From: Bacillus marinisedimentorum
GTDB taxonomy: Bacteria > Bacillota > Bacilli > Bacillales > Bacillaceae_O
Direction: 5' to 3'
Assembly (NCBI RefSeq): GCF_001644195.2
Contig: NZ_LWBL02000035.1
Location: 1 to 54,213, forward strand
DNA length: 54,213 nucleotides
Both the position numbers and the translations under genes were made by a program. Positions within the stretch are counted from its first letter, which is position 1, and each line of letters begins with the position of its first letter. Under the pieces are notes generated by a model. That model had not been told where the DNA came from. It worked only from the letters and a program-made list of their open reading frames with translations, and ran no database searches. Positions 45,258 to 54,065 of this stretch are shown here, in pieces.

Positions 45258-45920
45258 ATGGGGGATAATGAGAAAAAGCGGGGGTTCAGCCTGAAAGCAT
45301 TCTTGCCCGGGCAGGAGGCTGAAGGACACGGCACAAGGCGCTCGCCGATCCGGTATTTGCTAGTGATTGCAGCTGTTGGAGCCGCGCTGATGCTGGCGGG
45401 GAATTTTTTATCCGAAAGCGGGGAAAATGCGGCTGACACAGAACCTTTTCCGGTCTTGGGAGCAAAAGAACCTGAAGACAAGCCGGCATTCGGCAATGGG
45501 GGCGGCAAGGAACCGGAGTCGATCACTGACTATGAAAACCGCTATGAAAACCAGCTGAAAGAGACGCTCCAGGAAATAACAGGCGTAAGTGATGTCACTG
45601 TCCTGGTCAATGTGGATGCGACTGAAGAAAAAATACTTGAAAGAAATCGTGCAACCCAGAGCCAGCATACAGATGAAAGCGACCGTGAAGGCGGTAAGCG
45701 GAAAGTGGAGGATCAATCACTTGATGAACAGACCGTCATTATACGTAAAGGCGATGGTGAAGAGCCGATCATCCTAAAGACGATGAAACCTGAAATACGG
45801 GGGGTAGTCATCGTGGCAAAGGGAGCAGATAACATAAAAGTGAAAAAGTGGATTGTGGAAGCTGTGACAAGGGCGCTCGATGTGCCGGCTCATAGAGTAA
45901 GTGTATTGCCTAAAAAGTAA
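45258..45920 (+). CDS. spoIIIAG: SpoIIIAG, ring-forming channel protein
   Basis: A 220-residue bitopic protein: cytoplasmic N-tail, TM helix RYLLVIAAVGAALMLAGNFL, and an intermembrane domain with YscJ/FliF-like ring-building motif (EITGVSDVTVLVNVD ... GVVIVAKGADNIKVKKWIVEA). In B. subtilis SpoIIIAG forms a large ring between the two membranes. The SD is AAGAAGGGGGGAAGTAA, overlapping the spoIIIAF end. Confidence 0.95.
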   Translation: MGDNEKKRGFSLKAFLPGQEAEGHGTRRSPIRYLLVIAAVGAALMLAGNFLSESGENAADTEPFPVLGAKEPEDKPAFGNGGGKEPESITDYENRYENQLKETLQEITGVSDVTVLVNVDATEEKILERNRATQSQHTDESDREGGKRKVEDQSLDEQTVIIRKGDGEEPIILKTMKPEIRGVVIVAKGADNIKVKKWIVEAVTRALDVPAHRVSVLPKK

Positions 45921-45932
45921 GGGGGAGAGTGG

Positions 45933-46526
45933 ATGATTTTGAAGAAACAAACGGTATGGTTGCTTACAATGCTAAGCCTGGTAGTTGTTCTGTCGGTTTA
46001 CTACATCACTTCACCGGAACAGGAAGACCCTTTTGCAATGGATGATGAAAAAGCGGAAGAGCAGGCTGCCAAAGAGGCGGAAGCTGATGCGGGAGCGGTG
46101 GATGATGTAACGGTGAAGGAAGCGGACAAAGCTCCAGCGGAAAGCGCGGAAGGCGTAGACATCAGCGGAATTTCAACGGATGAAGCCTTCACGGCATTGC
46201 GGCTGGAAATGGAAACTCAGCGTTCTCGAGTGATCGAAGACCTGGAGGCAATTGTAGCTTCGGCCGATCAGCCGGTTGAAAAGAAGAATGAAGCGTATGA
46301 AGAGATGCAGGAAATCAGGGCAATGGCTTCAAAAGAAAGCATTCTTGAAACGATGATCCGCACGAAAGGATATGAGGACGCACTAGTAAATGCTGAAGGG
46401 GATCAGGTGCGAGTAATCGTCAAAGCAAAAGAGCATTCAAAAACCGCTGCGGTTGATATTATGAAACTGGTGGAAGAAGAATTCGGGGGGAAACTGGTTG
46501 CTGTCGAATTTCAGCCTGTAAACTGA
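45933..46526 (+). CDS. spoIIIAH: SpoIIIAH, channel protein binding SpoIIQ
   Basis: A 197-residue bitopic protein with TM helix QTVWLLTMLSLVVVLSVYYI near the N-terminus, an acidic Ala/Glu-rich linker (residues about 28-75) and a YscJ-like domain (LRLEMETQRSRVIEDLEAIVA ... AVDIMKLVEEEFGGKLVAVEFQ). It interacts with forespore SpoIIQ across the septal space. It is slightly shorter than the B. subtilis protein (218). Last gene of the operon. Confidence 0.95.
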   Translation: MILKKQTVWLLTMLSLVVVLSVYYITSPEQEDPFAMDDEKAEEQAAKEAEADAGAVDDVTVKEADKAPAESAEGVDISGISTDEAFTALRLEMETQRSRVIEDLEAIVASADQPVEKKNEAYEEMQEIRAMASKESILETMIRTKGYEDALVNAEGDQVRVIVKAKEHSKTAAVDIMKLVEEEFGGKLVAVEFQPVN

Positions 46527-46532
46527 CAGAAG

Positions 46533-46562
46533 GTGCCGGCACAATGCCGGCGCTTTTTTTTT
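46533..46562 (+). terminator. terminator of the spoIIIA operon
   Basis: GTGCCGGCA-CAA-TGCCGGCGC followed by nine T bases. Confidence 0.92.
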
Positions 46563-46615
46563 CGATATTGGTGGAAATTGTCAACAAGGGAATATTTCGG
46601 CGCTGCTGCAAATTT

Positions 46616-46683
46616 ACAGAAAATAGATACGGGCAACTATGTCTCTGTCTTCGCCTAAAGGCTCGCCAATCAGCGGTTTTTGT
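46616..46683 (+). repeat. family B terminator-like repeat, copy 6
   Basis: AGAAAATAGATACGGGCAACT, CTCTGTCTTCGCCTAAAGG, CTCGCCAATCAGCGG and TTTTTGTG. The stem's distal arm is shortened. It is placed right before the 21-bp array. Confidence 0.72.
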
Positions 46684-46708
46684 GTTGCTAGTGGAGCGGA
46701 TTAGCTGC

Positions 46709-46946
46709 GGCGTGAAAAACAAGGAGTTTCGGCGTGAAAGTGGGGATGTACGGCGCGAAACAGTCACTCCGGCGTGAAAGTCGAGCTGTTGGGCATGAAT
46801 CCGGGGATATTGTGCGTGAAACACCTATAGTTCGGCGTGAAAGAAACGGGAATCCGCGTGAAAGTGCACCCGCTAGAGTGCGGCTGTCCGTGTACGGCGT
46901 GAAAAGCTGAAGGTATAGCGTGAATGGACAGACATCCGGCGTGAAA
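46709..46946 (+). repeat. 21-bp periodic array of CGGCGTGAAA cores
   Basis: Twelve cores, each matching (C)GGCGTGAAA in full or with one to three changes, begin at 46709, 46731, 46752, 46771, 46792, 46813, 46834, 46855, 46876 (poor), 46896, 46917 and 46938. Steps are 22, 21, 19, 21, 21, 21, 21, 21, 20, 21 and 21 bases. The 10-12 bases between cores are unrelated, so this is not an ordinary tandem duplication. The spacing keeps all cores on one face of the helix. No gene, palindrome or CRISPR-like repeat length explains it. It fills the gap between spoIIIAH and accB. Confidence 0.85.
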
Positions 46947-46950
46947 AAAA

Positions 46951-47003
46951 CTCCTTTCTGCGGGTATCCCCCGCTTATGCGTACGCCGCTAAGCTGGCGC
47001 CTG
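46951..47003. repeat. family C repeat, partial copy
   Basis: CTCCTTTCTGCGGGTATCCC, CCGCTTATGCGTACGCCGC and TAAGCTGGCGCC match the right half of the element at 21401-21555. It immediately abuts the last core of the 21-bp array. From here to the accB promoter nothing else is evident. Confidence 0.75.
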
Positions 47004-47134
47004 ATCCTTTTCCCAATCTCTGTATATAAGGGCGCCCCATCCAGTTTTCCTAAGGCCGGTTTCCCGGAAAATTTCTGAAGTGCTTTCAAAAAATTCTGTT
47101 TTCGTGTAGATTTGTATATAGAAGAACGGGTGAA

Positions 47135-47164
47135 TTGAAAATACATATCACTCTGTCGTAAAAT
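47135..47164 (+). promoter_or_regulatory. sigma-A promoter of accBC
   Basis: TTGAAA (47135-47140), 18 bases, TAAAAT (47159-47164), about 63 bases before accB. Confidence 0.6.
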
Positions 47165-47177
47165 GTAAGATATGCTA

Positions 47178-47194
47178 TTAATACCTGTTAATAA
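47178..47194. promoter_or_regulatory. FapR-like operator candidate upstream of accB
   Basis: TTAATACCTGTTAATAA agrees at 14 of 17 positions with the FapR-type pattern TTAGTACCTGATACTAA as I remember it. It lies just downstream of the predicted -10, a position from which a repressor could block transcription. Confidence 0.35.
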
Positions 47195-47226
47195 TATTTC
47201 CTTCATGAGAAAAAGGAGTGGGCAAA

Positions 47227-47748
47227 GTGATTAAAATCCAGGAAATCAGAGAACTGATTCGGTTAATTGACCAGTCAAGCATTGATGAATTCAAGTATGA
47301 AGCAGATGGAGCAAAAATTAAAATGAAAAAGTACAGCGGAGCAGTCCGAACCGTTGTAACGGAAAGCGAATCCAATCCTGCACAAGCACCCGTCGGGGAA
47401 GAGCAGGCTCCACCTCAGCCATCTCAGCCTGCAGCAGCACCAGCAGAAGCGCCGGCCAAGGAGGCCAAGCCGGAAAAGCAGCCTGAACCGCAGCCAGCCG
47501 ATGAAAATTTACATACGATTGAATCCCCGATGGTCGGGACCTTTTATGCTTCTCCGTCCCCTGATGCAGACTCATATGTAAACGTAGGCGATTCCATTGA
47601 AGAAGGTTCGGTTGTTTGTATCGTTGAAGCGATGAAACTGTTCAACGAAATTGAAGCGGAAGTAAAAGGCGAAATTGCAGAAATCCTTGTCGAAAATGGC
47701 CAGCTTGTTGAATACGGGCAGCCGCTGTTTAAAGTAAAGCCTGAATAG
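47227..47748 (+). CDS. accB: biotin carboxyl carrier protein of acetyl-CoA carboxylase
   Basis: A 173-residue protein: N-terminal [20 protein letters not shown], an Ala/Pro/Gln-rich flexible linker (about residues 50-92) and a C-terminal biotinyl domain with the biotinylated Lys137 in [10 protein letters not shown] and the thumb-bearing [12 protein letters not shown]. The start is GTG after AAAAGGAGTGGGCAAA. It forms an operon with accC, 13 bases downstream. Confidence 0.96.
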   Translation: MIKIQEIRELIRLIDQSSIDEFKYEADGAKIKMKKYSGAVRTVVTESESNPAQAPVGEEQAPPQPSQPAAAPAEAPAKEAKPEKQPEPQPADENLHTIESPMVGTFYASPSPDADSYVNVGDSIEEGSVVCIVEAMKLFNEIEAEVKGEIAEILVENGQLVEYGQPLFKVKPE

Positions 47749-47761
47749 GAGCGTTAACGAT

Positions 47762-49114
47762 ATGATACGAAAACTATTGATTGCCAATCGCGGAGAAATT
47801 GCTGTTCGGATTATCCGCGCAGCGAAAGAACTGGACATCAAAACAGTAGCCGTGTTTTCTGAAGCGGACAAAGACGCCCTGCATGTCCAAATGGCAGACG
47901 AAGCATACTGCATAGGTCCAACCGCTTCCAAGGACAGTTATTTGAATTTCACCAACATCATGAGTGTAGCAACTCTTCGGGATGTCGATGCGATTCATCC
48001 AGGCTATGGCTTTCTCGCAGAAAATGCCGATTTTGCTGAAATTTGCCGGGAATGCAATGTCACTTTTGTCGGTCCGAGCCCGGAAGCTATCACAAAAATG
48101 GGTACAAAGGATGTAGCCAGGGAAACGATGCGTGATGCGGGCGTTCCTGTCGTTCCTGGCTCTCGCGGAATTGTTGAAACGAACGAAGCAGCGGTTGAAC
48201 TGGCCGAAGAAATCGGATACCCGGTCATCATCAAAGCGACAGCCGGCGGCGGCGGCAAAGGGATCCGCGTCGCAAGGGATGAAAACGATCTGATCAAAGG
48301 GTTGAATATTACGAGACAGGAAGCGGCTACGGCCTTTGGCAATCCGGGTGTTTATATCGAAAAATATATCGAGGATTTCCGGCACGTTGAAATACAGGTG
48401 TTGGCGGATAAGCATGGGAATACAATCCATCTCGGAGAAAGGGACTGTACGATTCAGCGCAGGCTCCAAAAGCTGGTGGAAGAGTCCCCGTCGCCAGTCC
48501 TTGATGAAGATATGCGCGCCGAGATGGGGGAGGCCGCCGTAAAAGCTGCGGAAGCAGTGGAATATACAGGGGCCGGAACTGTGGAATTCATATATGACCA
48601 TAACAATAAAAAGTTTTATTTCATGGAAATGAATACCAGGATCCAGGTTGAGCATCCTGTTACTGAACTTGTAACAGGTGTCGATCTCATCAAAGAACAA
48701 ATTCTTGTGGCTTCCGGAGAAAAATTGCCTTATAAACAGGATGAGATCACATTCACAGGGTGGGCCATCGAGTGCAGGATAAATGCTGAAAATCCGAAAA
48801 AGAACTTCATGCCTTCCCCGGGGAAGATCAACATGTATCTTCCGCCTGGCGGTTTTGGCGTCAGGGTTGATTCTGCCGTATATCCAGGCTACATGATTCC
48901 TCCGTTTTACGATTCGATGATTGCCAAACTCATCACATACGGCAACACGCGTGATGAAGCAATCAGCCGAATGAAACGGGCACTCAGTGAATACCTTATT
49001 GATGGCGTGGATACGACGATTCCGTTCCATCTTCGTCTTCTTAATCACAAAAAATTCAACGAAGGGGACTATAATACCAAGTTCCTTGAGATGTATAATG
49101 TGATGGAAGACTAA
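47762..49114 (+). CDS. accC: biotin carboxylase subunit of acetyl-CoA carboxylase
   Basis: A 450-residue ATP-grasp enzyme that carboxylates biotin on AccB. It opens with [20 protein letters not shown], has the glycine-rich ATP loop [44 protein letters not shown], and [14 protein letters not shown] with metal-binding Glu and Asn. Full length. The SD is AGGAGCGTTAACGAT. Confidence 0.97.
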   Translation: MIRKLLIANRGEIAVRIIRAAKELDIKTVAVFSEADKDALHVQMADEAYCIGPTASKDSYLNFTNIMSVATLRDVDAIHPGYGFLAENADFAEICRECNVTFVGPSPEAITKMGTKDVARETMRDAGVPVVPGSRGIVETNEAAVELAEEIGYPVIIKATAGGGGKGIRVARDENDLIKGLNITRQEAATAFGNPGVYIEKYIEDFRHVEIQVLADKHGNTIHLGERDCTIQRRLQKLVEESPSPVLDEDMRAEMGEAAVKAAEAVEYTGAGTVEFIYDHNNKKFYFMEMNTRIQVEHPVTELVTGVDLIKEQILVASGEKLPYKQDEITFTGWAIECRINAENPKKNFMPSPGKINMYLPPGGFGVRVDSAVYPGYMIPPFYDSMIAKLITYGNTRDEAISRMKRALSEYLIDGVDTTIPFHLRLLNHKKFNEGDYNTKFLEMYNVMED

Positions 49115-49136
49115 AAATTAGTGGAGGTGTGCTTCT

Positions 49137-49535
49137 ATGAGCGAACAAAATCTTTTAAACATGAGTAATACACAGGATCTCGGGAAAGTGGAAATCGCTC
49201 CTGAGGTTATTGAAGTGATTGCAGGCCTTGCTGCTTCAGAGGTTGAGGGAGTTGCATCCATGCGGGGCAACTTTGCTGCAGATGTCATTGAAAGACTCGG
49301 CAAGAAAAGCCACGGCAAAGGTGTCAAAGTGGAGCTCAGCGAAAACGGCATTACAATTGATGTATTTGCTGTTATGAAATTCGATGTAAACATCCCTGAA
49401 GTCGCAAGACAAATTCAGGAAAATATCCGCCAGACCCTGCTGAACATGACGGCGCTTGAAGTGGAAGAAATCAACATCCATGTTGTCGGCGTTCAGCTTG
49501 AGTCCAAAAAACTTGCAGAAGACGTGACAGAATAA
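49137..49535 (+). CDS. yqhY: Asp23/Gls24 family protein YqhY
   Basis: A 132-residue Asp23/Gls24-domain protein (VEIAPEVIEVIAGLAASEVEGVASM ... LEVEEINIHVVGVQ). In B. subtilis the gene also follows accBC and loss of YqhY disturbs acetyl-CoA carboxylase control, so co-transcription here is meaningful. The ATG follows TGGAGGTGTGCTTCT. Cytoplasmic, no membrane helix. Confidence 0.93.
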   Translation: MSEQNLLNMSNTQDLGKVEIAPEVIEVIAGLAASEVEGVASMRGNFAADVIERLGKKSHGKGVKVELSENGITIDVFAVMKFDVNIPEVARQIQENIRQTLLNMTALEVEEINIHVVGVQLESKKLAEDVTE

Positions 49536-49565
49536 AGGAGGGCTATGCCTTCCTTTTTCTTTTGT
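49534..49565 (+). terminator. terminator of accBC-yqhY
   Basis: AAAGGAGGG-CTATG-CCTTCCTTT then TTCTTTTG, starting at the yqhY stop. Confidence 0.82.
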
Positions 49566-49615
49566 TTTTGGCTGCGGCGGGTTTCATAGGTAATGAAAGA
49601 CTGGCCATTGTGTCT

Positions 49616-49765
49616 TGCAAAAGGAGAGCTGATTTTCCGCTGGAGATATCCGCTTTCGCACGCAGCACAGATGCAGCATCCGGTCGGATTCACGGTGTCT
49701 TCTGTGCTGCGGAGCAGGCGGCGAGCCTTATCACAGCCGTGTCCGCAAGGGCTTTCCTGTAGACG
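49616..49765 (-). repeat. degenerate family A-like remnant
   Basis: In the 530-base gap before nusB no gene is supported. GCTGATTTTCCGCTGGAGA, TTTCGCACGCAG, CAGGCGGCGAGCCT and GTGTCCGCAAGGGC recall the minus-orientation family A layout, strongly diverged. Bases 49766-50050 contain only AT-rich promoter-like sequence and unassigned DNA. Confidence 0.35.
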
Positions 49766-50068
49766 GATGAGAGAATATTCTCCAGGAATTTATAATAACA
49801 ATAATATTTATAAAACGGCCTGATGATAACTGGAGTTAAAACCGCTGATTTCCGTCCCTTGCAGCCAAACGAGGTCCTGAAGCAAGAGGGGCTTCTGTCT
49901 GGAAAGGGCACCTTCCTGCGAAGCCCTTCACATCCATCCACTGCCAAGCTAGGCGCCCTTGGGTTTCTAAATTCAACAATTTCGGACAAACTGTACGCGG
50001 AAATCATATTTATGCTATTATCATGTATGATAAGAGTACTATAGCAGGTTATAAAGGAGTCATAACTG

Positions 50069-50461
50069 ATGAAAAGAAGGATAGCGAGAGAAAAAGCAAT
50101 CCAGGCTTTGTTTCAAGTGGATCGAAGTGATATAGAACCTGAAGAAGCACTGGAACATGTGCTTGAAGAAGAGGAAGAGTCGGATGACTTTCTGGAGAGT
50201 CTTGTAAGCGGCACGCTCGAAAACAGGGAAGCCATCGATGAAAGGATAAAAGCGCATCTCCAAAATTGGTCATTGGACCGCATTGGCAATGTGGACCGGA
50301 CCATTTTACGAATGGGCATATATGAAATGCTCTATATTGATGAGATTCCTATGAATGTCACCATGAATGAAGCCATAGAATTGGCAAAAATTTATGGCGA
50401 TGACAACTCCAGCCGCTTTATAAATGGTGTATTATCAAAAGTGGCCACCTCGCTCAAGTAG
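50069..50461 (+). CDS. nusB: transcription antitermination factor NusB
   Basis: A 130-residue all-helical RNA-binding protein that, with NusE (S10), binds boxA in rRNA leaders. It has the typical RIAREKAIQALFQVD start, acidic mid-region, VDRTILRMGIYEMLYID and VTMNEAIELAKIYGDDNSSRFINGVLSK. The SD is TAAAGGAGTCATAACTG. Confidence 0.96.
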   Translation: MKRRIAREKAIQALFQVDRSDIEPEEALEHVLEEEEESDDFLESLVSGTLENREAIDERIKAHLQNWSLDRIGNVDRTILRMGIYEMLYIDEIPMNVTMNEAIELAKIYGDDNSSRFINGVLSKVATSLK

Positions 50462-50520
50462 AGTTTTACGGGCGATCTGGCTTATAAATAATCAAACATC
50501 TTTCTAAGGGGGAAATCACT

Positions 50521-51387
50521 ATGGCAGCAACAATAATCAGCGGAAAAGACCTTGCAAAAGAAAAAAGGGAAGCGATGAAGAATGAAGTGGGGCGTCTGAA
50601 GGAAAAAGGAATCGTTCCTGGCCTGGCAGTTATTCTGGTCGGAAACAATCCGGCTTCTCTTTCCTACGTAAAGGGGAAACAAAAAGCCAGCAAAGAGGCC
50701 GGCATCCATTTTGTCCTCATTGAAAAGCCGGAATCCATTACCGAAAAAGAATTGCTTGATGAAATCGACCGCTTCAACAATGATGAGTCTATCCATGGTA
50801 TTCTTGTGCAGTTGCCGCTTCCTCCGCATATAAATGAAACAGCAGTCATTGAAAAGATTGATCCCGATAAAGACGTAGACGGTTTTCACCCGATCAATAT
50901 CGGCCGGATGATGACGGGACAGGAAGCATTTATCCCTTGTACGCCAGCCGGCATTGTCGAAATGGTAAAATCTATCGATTATCCTATCGAAGGCAAACAT
51001 GTCGTGGTCGTAGGCCGAAGCAACATCGTCGGAAAGCCTGTCGGCATGTTATTCCTGAATGAAAATGCAACTGTTACATACTGCCATTCGAGGACAGCTG
51101 ACATGTCCTCTTTCACACGCAGCGCTGATATCCTTGTCGTCGCAGCTGGAAAAATGCATCTTATACAAGCAGAAGATATAAAAGAAGGCGCCGTTGTCAT
51201 TGACGTAGGAGTGAATCGCATGGAAAACGGCAAACTGACTGGGGATGTTGATTTTGAACGTGCAAAGGAGTCAGCATCATATATCACACCGGTGCCGGGT
51301 GGAGTTGGACCGATGACAATTACGATGCTTTTGCATAACACTATCCAGTCTGCGAGAAGGAGCCATAATTTAAAGGATGACCAGTAA
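50521..51387 (+). CDS. folD: bifunctional methylene-THF dehydrogenase/cyclohydrolase FolD
   Basis: A 288-residue enzyme interconverting 5,10-methylene- and 10-formyl-tetrahydrofolate. The catalytic Lys lies in SYVKGKQKA; ILVQLPLPPHI and DKDVDGFHPINIGRM are signatures; the NADP site is VVVGRSNIVGKPVGMLF; the C-terminal PGGVGPMTITML is intact. The SD is AAGGGGGAAATCACT. It uses the one-carbon product of GcvT. Its stop overlaps the xseA start (TAATG). Confidence 0.97.
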   Translation: MAATIISGKDLAKEKREAMKNEVGRLKEKGIVPGLAVILVGNNPASLSYVKGKQKASKEAGIHFVLIEKPESITEKELLDEIDRFNNDESIHGILVQLPLPPHINETAVIEKIDPDKDVDGFHPINIGRMMTGQEAFIPCTPAGIVEMVKSIDYPIEGKHVVVVGRSNIVGKPVGMLFLNENATVTYCHSRTADMSSFTRSADILVVAAGKMHLIQAEDIKEGAVVIDVGVNRMENGKLTGDVDFERAKESASYITPVPGGVGPMTITMLLHNTIQSARRSHNLKDDQ

Positions 51388-52736
51388 TGAGTGAGCAGCG
51401 CTTTTTAACCGTTACCGCTTTAACCAGGTATATCAAGCGGAAATTTGAAACAGACAGGCACCTGAAAGACATCTGGTTCAAAGGTGAGATTTCCAATTTC
51501 AAGCTCCATAACAGAGGTCATATGTATTTCACCATTAAAGATGAGCAGTCCAGAATTGCGGCTGTCATGTTTGCGGGTCAAAACAGGCAGCTGGCATTCA
51601 AGCCGGAAAACGGCATGAAAATATTGGTGCGCGGTCAAATATCAGTATATGAACCGATGGGGTCTTACCAGGTATATGTAAAAGAAATGCAGCCGGATGG
51701 CCTGGGGAGCCTGTACCTCGCTTATGAAGAATTGAAAAAGAAACTCGAAGCCGAAGGGCTGTTCAAGCCGGAACGCAAAAAGCCCATTCCGGCTGTGCCT
51801 TCATATGTCGGGGTGATCACCTCCCCGACAGGCGCAGCTGTAAGGGATATATTCACAACGATCAAAAGACGGTTTCCTGTTGCAGGAATCGTCTTGTTTC
51901 CTGTTCTCGTCCAGGGTAAAGAAGCCGCACCTTCCATTGCCTCAGCCATCAGAAAAGCGAATGAAAATGAGTTTCTCGATGTTCTGATCGTCGGCAGGGG
52001 AGGAGGATCAATCGAGGATTTATGGGCGTTCAATGAAGAGGTCGTCGCCCGTGAAATTTCGGCATCCCGGCTTCCGGTCATTTCTGCTGTGGGGCATGAA
52101 ACGGACTTTACTATCGCCGATTTCACCGCTGATCTCCGGGCTCCGACTCCTACGGCAGCCGCTGAACTCGCCGTACCTCATCTGAATGAACTTGCCGAAC
52201 GTGTAAAGGAAAGGCAAATGCGGTTGTTCCGTTCGGTCAAGGAGTTGGCCGGAAACCGCCGTGAACAGTTGAACAGGCTGCAAAAGTCCTATGCCTTCAA
52301 GTATCCTGGACAAATGCTTATCCAAAAAGAGCAGGAACTTGACAGGATGATGGAGCGGCTGGACCGTTCTTTCAAATATGTGCACGAACGAAAATCAGAG
52401 AACTTCAAACAGCTCGATAACCGCCTGGCCCGCCAGCACCCGCGGGAACATGTGCTGGCGGCCAGAGAGAATTACGAAAACACCAGAAAGTCGCTTATGA
52501 AAGAGTTCAGAGGAATTTTTGAAGATAAACAAGCTGCATTCCAGCAGGGGATTGCACAGCTGAACGCCTTAAATCCGCTTCGTGTCATGGAACGGGGATT
52601 CAGTGTCGTCTACAGGGAAGACAGGCTGGTCAAATCAGTTCAATCAGTTAAGGCTGGCGACTCGATTCAAATCAAGATGCATGATGGTCAGCTGGGCTGC
52701 CAGGTATCGGACATAAAGGAGGGTGACGGTGAATGA
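51387..52736 (+). CDS. xseA: exodeoxyribonuclease VII large subunit
   Basis: A 449-residue subunit: N-terminal OB fold ([27 protein letters not shown]), catalytic domain ([63 protein letters not shown]) and a long coiled coil. Exo VII digests single-stranded DNA to oligonucleotides. It overlaps xseB by four bases. Confidence 0.97.
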   Translation: MSEQRFLTVTALTRYIKRKFETDRHLKDIWFKGEISNFKLHNRGHMYFTIKDEQSRIAAVMFAGQNRQLAFKPENGMKILVRGQISVYEPMGSYQVYVKEMQPDGLGSLYLAYEELKKKLEAEGLFKPERKKPIPAVPSYVGVITSPTGAAVRDIFTTIKRRFPVAGIVLFPVLVQGKEAAPSIASAIRKANENEFLDVLIVGRGGGSIEDLWAFNEEVVAREISASRLPVISAVGHETDFTIADFTADLRAPTPTAAAELAVPHLNELAERVKERQMRLFRSVKELAGNRREQLNRLQKSYAFKYPGQMLIQKEQELDRMMERLDRSFKYVHERKSENFKQLDNRLARQHPREHVLAARENYENTRKSLMKEFRGIFEDKQAAFQQGIAQLNALNPLRVMERGFSVVYREDRLVKSVQSVKAGDSIQIKMHDGQLGCQVSDIKEGDGE

Positions 52737-52975
52737 ACGATAAAAAGGAAGAATTGACATTTGAACAGGCTATGGAGCAGCTCGAATCCATCGTTAATAA
52801 GCTGGAAGAAGGGGATGTGCCGCTGGAAAAGGCCATTGATTATTTCCAGGAAGGCATGAAACTTTCCAAGGTGTGCAACGATAAATTGCAAAACGTTGAA
52901 AACCAAATGGATAAGATTGTAAAAGAGGACGGGGAACTTCATCCGTTTTCTTATCAGGAGGATGCAGCGGACTGA
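52733..52975 (+). CDS. xseB: exodeoxyribonuclease VII small subunit
   Basis: An 80-residue helical protein with the family start [35 protein letters not shown]. Six copies per XseA assemble on its coiled coil. The start overlaps the xseA stop and the stop overlaps ispA (TGATG). Confidence 0.96.
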   Translation: MNDKKEELTFEQAMEQLESIVNKLEEGDVPLEKAIDYFQEGMKLSKVCNDKLQNVENQMDKIVKEDGELHPFSYQEDAAD

Positions 52976-53859
52976 TGGAAACCCGGCTGAAGGACTACTT
53001 TGATAAAAGAAATATAGAAATCGGGCACCGTCTCAACGAATGGATTGAAGAGCTTGAAGCACCGGCTGATTTGAAAAAAGCGATGCTTTATTCGATAAAT
53101 GCTGGAGGGAAGAGACTGAGGCCGATTCTGCTGTTTGCTACGATGGAGGCATTTGGAAAGGCTGAAATAGCAGGAATGAGGACAGCTGCCGCAATCGAAA
53201 TGGTGCATACCTATTCACTTATCCATGATGATTTGCCGGCGATGGACGATGATGATTTGCGCAGGGGAAAGCCTACAAATCATATCGTTTTTGGCGAAGC
53301 AGCAGCAATCCTTGCCGGTGACGGCCTCCTTACCCATAGCTTTGCGGTGATAGGTGAAGATACAGGTCTGGATGCCGAGAAAAAAGTTAAGCTGATGACG
53401 GGGCTTTCCATAGCAGCGGGTCCGGAAGGGATGGTCGGCGGACAGGCTGCAGACATGGAAGCTGAAGGAAAAGTGTTGAATGTCGCCGAACTTGAAAATG
53501 TCCACCGGAATAAAACGGGAAAACTGCTCGCATTTGCAGTTGAGGCAGGTGCTATCATCTCAGGGGCAACTGCCAGCCAGCTCGACCATTTTATCCAATT
53601 TGCATTGCACTTGGGGCTCGCTTTCCAAATTCGTGATGATATTCTGGACATAGAAGGGGATGAAGCACTTATCGGTAAGCCTGTGGGCAGCGATGAGGCC
53701 AATTCCAAAAATACTTATCCAGGCCTCCTTACCCTTGACGGTGCGAAAGAAAGGTGCCGCACCCATCTTGAAAAGTCCCGGCATCACCTTTTGCAAACAG
53801 GTACGGACACAAGCCGGTTAGAGGAAATCACGAATTTCATCGGCAGCCGGACGTTCTGA
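52975..53859 (+). CDS. ispA: farnesyl diphosphate synthase (geranyltranstransferase)
   Basis: A 294-residue prenyltransferase joining isopentenyl diphosphate units to make farnesyl diphosphate. The first Asp-rich motif is DDLPAMDDDDLRRGKPTNH (from about residue 85) and the second DDILDIEGD. Regions GGKRLRP and HRNKTGKLL fit. B. subtilis has dxs directly after it; in this window only about 350 non-coding bases follow. The SD is TCAGGAGGATGCAGCGG. Confidence 0.96.
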   Translation: METRLKDYFDKRNIEIGHRLNEWIEELEAPADLKKAMLYSINAGGKRLRPILLFATMEAFGKAEIAGMRTAAAIEMVHTYSLIHDDLPAMDDDDLRRGKPTNHIVFGEAAAILAGDGLLTHSFAVIGEDTGLDAEKKVKLMTGLSIAAGPEGMVGGQAADMEAEGKVLNVAELENVHRNKTGKLLAFAVEAGAIISGATASQLDHFIQFALHLGLAFQIRDDILDIEGDEALIGKPVGSDEANSKNTYPGLLTLDGAKERCRTHLEKSRHHLLQTGTDTSRLEEITNFIGSRTF

Positions 53860-54065
53860 GTGGCGGAGACTTGTTGAGAGCCGTATAAGTATTATGACTT
53901 GAGCAATTCGAAGCCTGTAATCGGAGGAATATGAAGGTGAAATCTTACTTTGATGAGCGTGAATTGATTTAAAAAAGTAACATATCGGGAAGCGCTCGTG
54001 GAAAGTCCACAACTTGATTTATAGGCGAGGATAAGGAGGGGCTGGCCTTTAAGTGAATCGTATAG
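53860..54065. other. intergenic stretch after ispA
   Basis: No supportable gene. A 12-13-codon frame (starting near 53931, KVKSYFDERELI) follows AATCGGAGGAATATG and could be a leader peptide, but the SD spacing is poor for the ATG and acceptable only for the following GTG. No terminator for ispA is evident, so transcription may continue. Confidence 0.3.

Noticed and set aside
46709-46946. CRISPR array
   Set aside because: The conserved core is only about 10 bases and spacers about 11, far below CRISPR dimensions, and no cas gene is present.
46688-47206. Minus-strand open frame of 172 codons running through the 21-bp array, with a seven-residue periodicity
   Set aside because: The period of seven residues simply follows from the 21-bp spacing; spacing breaks of 19, 20 and 22 bases would disturb it, no SD is present, and the frame includes the family C repeat and the accB promoter region.
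47774-49048. 424-codon minus-strand open frame within accC
   Set aside because: Antisense shadow of biotin carboxylase; no SD or recognisable domain, and the composition mirrors accC codon use.
53980-54040. Resemblance of GTGGAAAGTCCAC after ispA to the conserved GGAAAGUCC of RNase P RNA
   Set aside because: Only this short word matches; the rest of the RNase P core is absent and the following sequence is a family C repeat.
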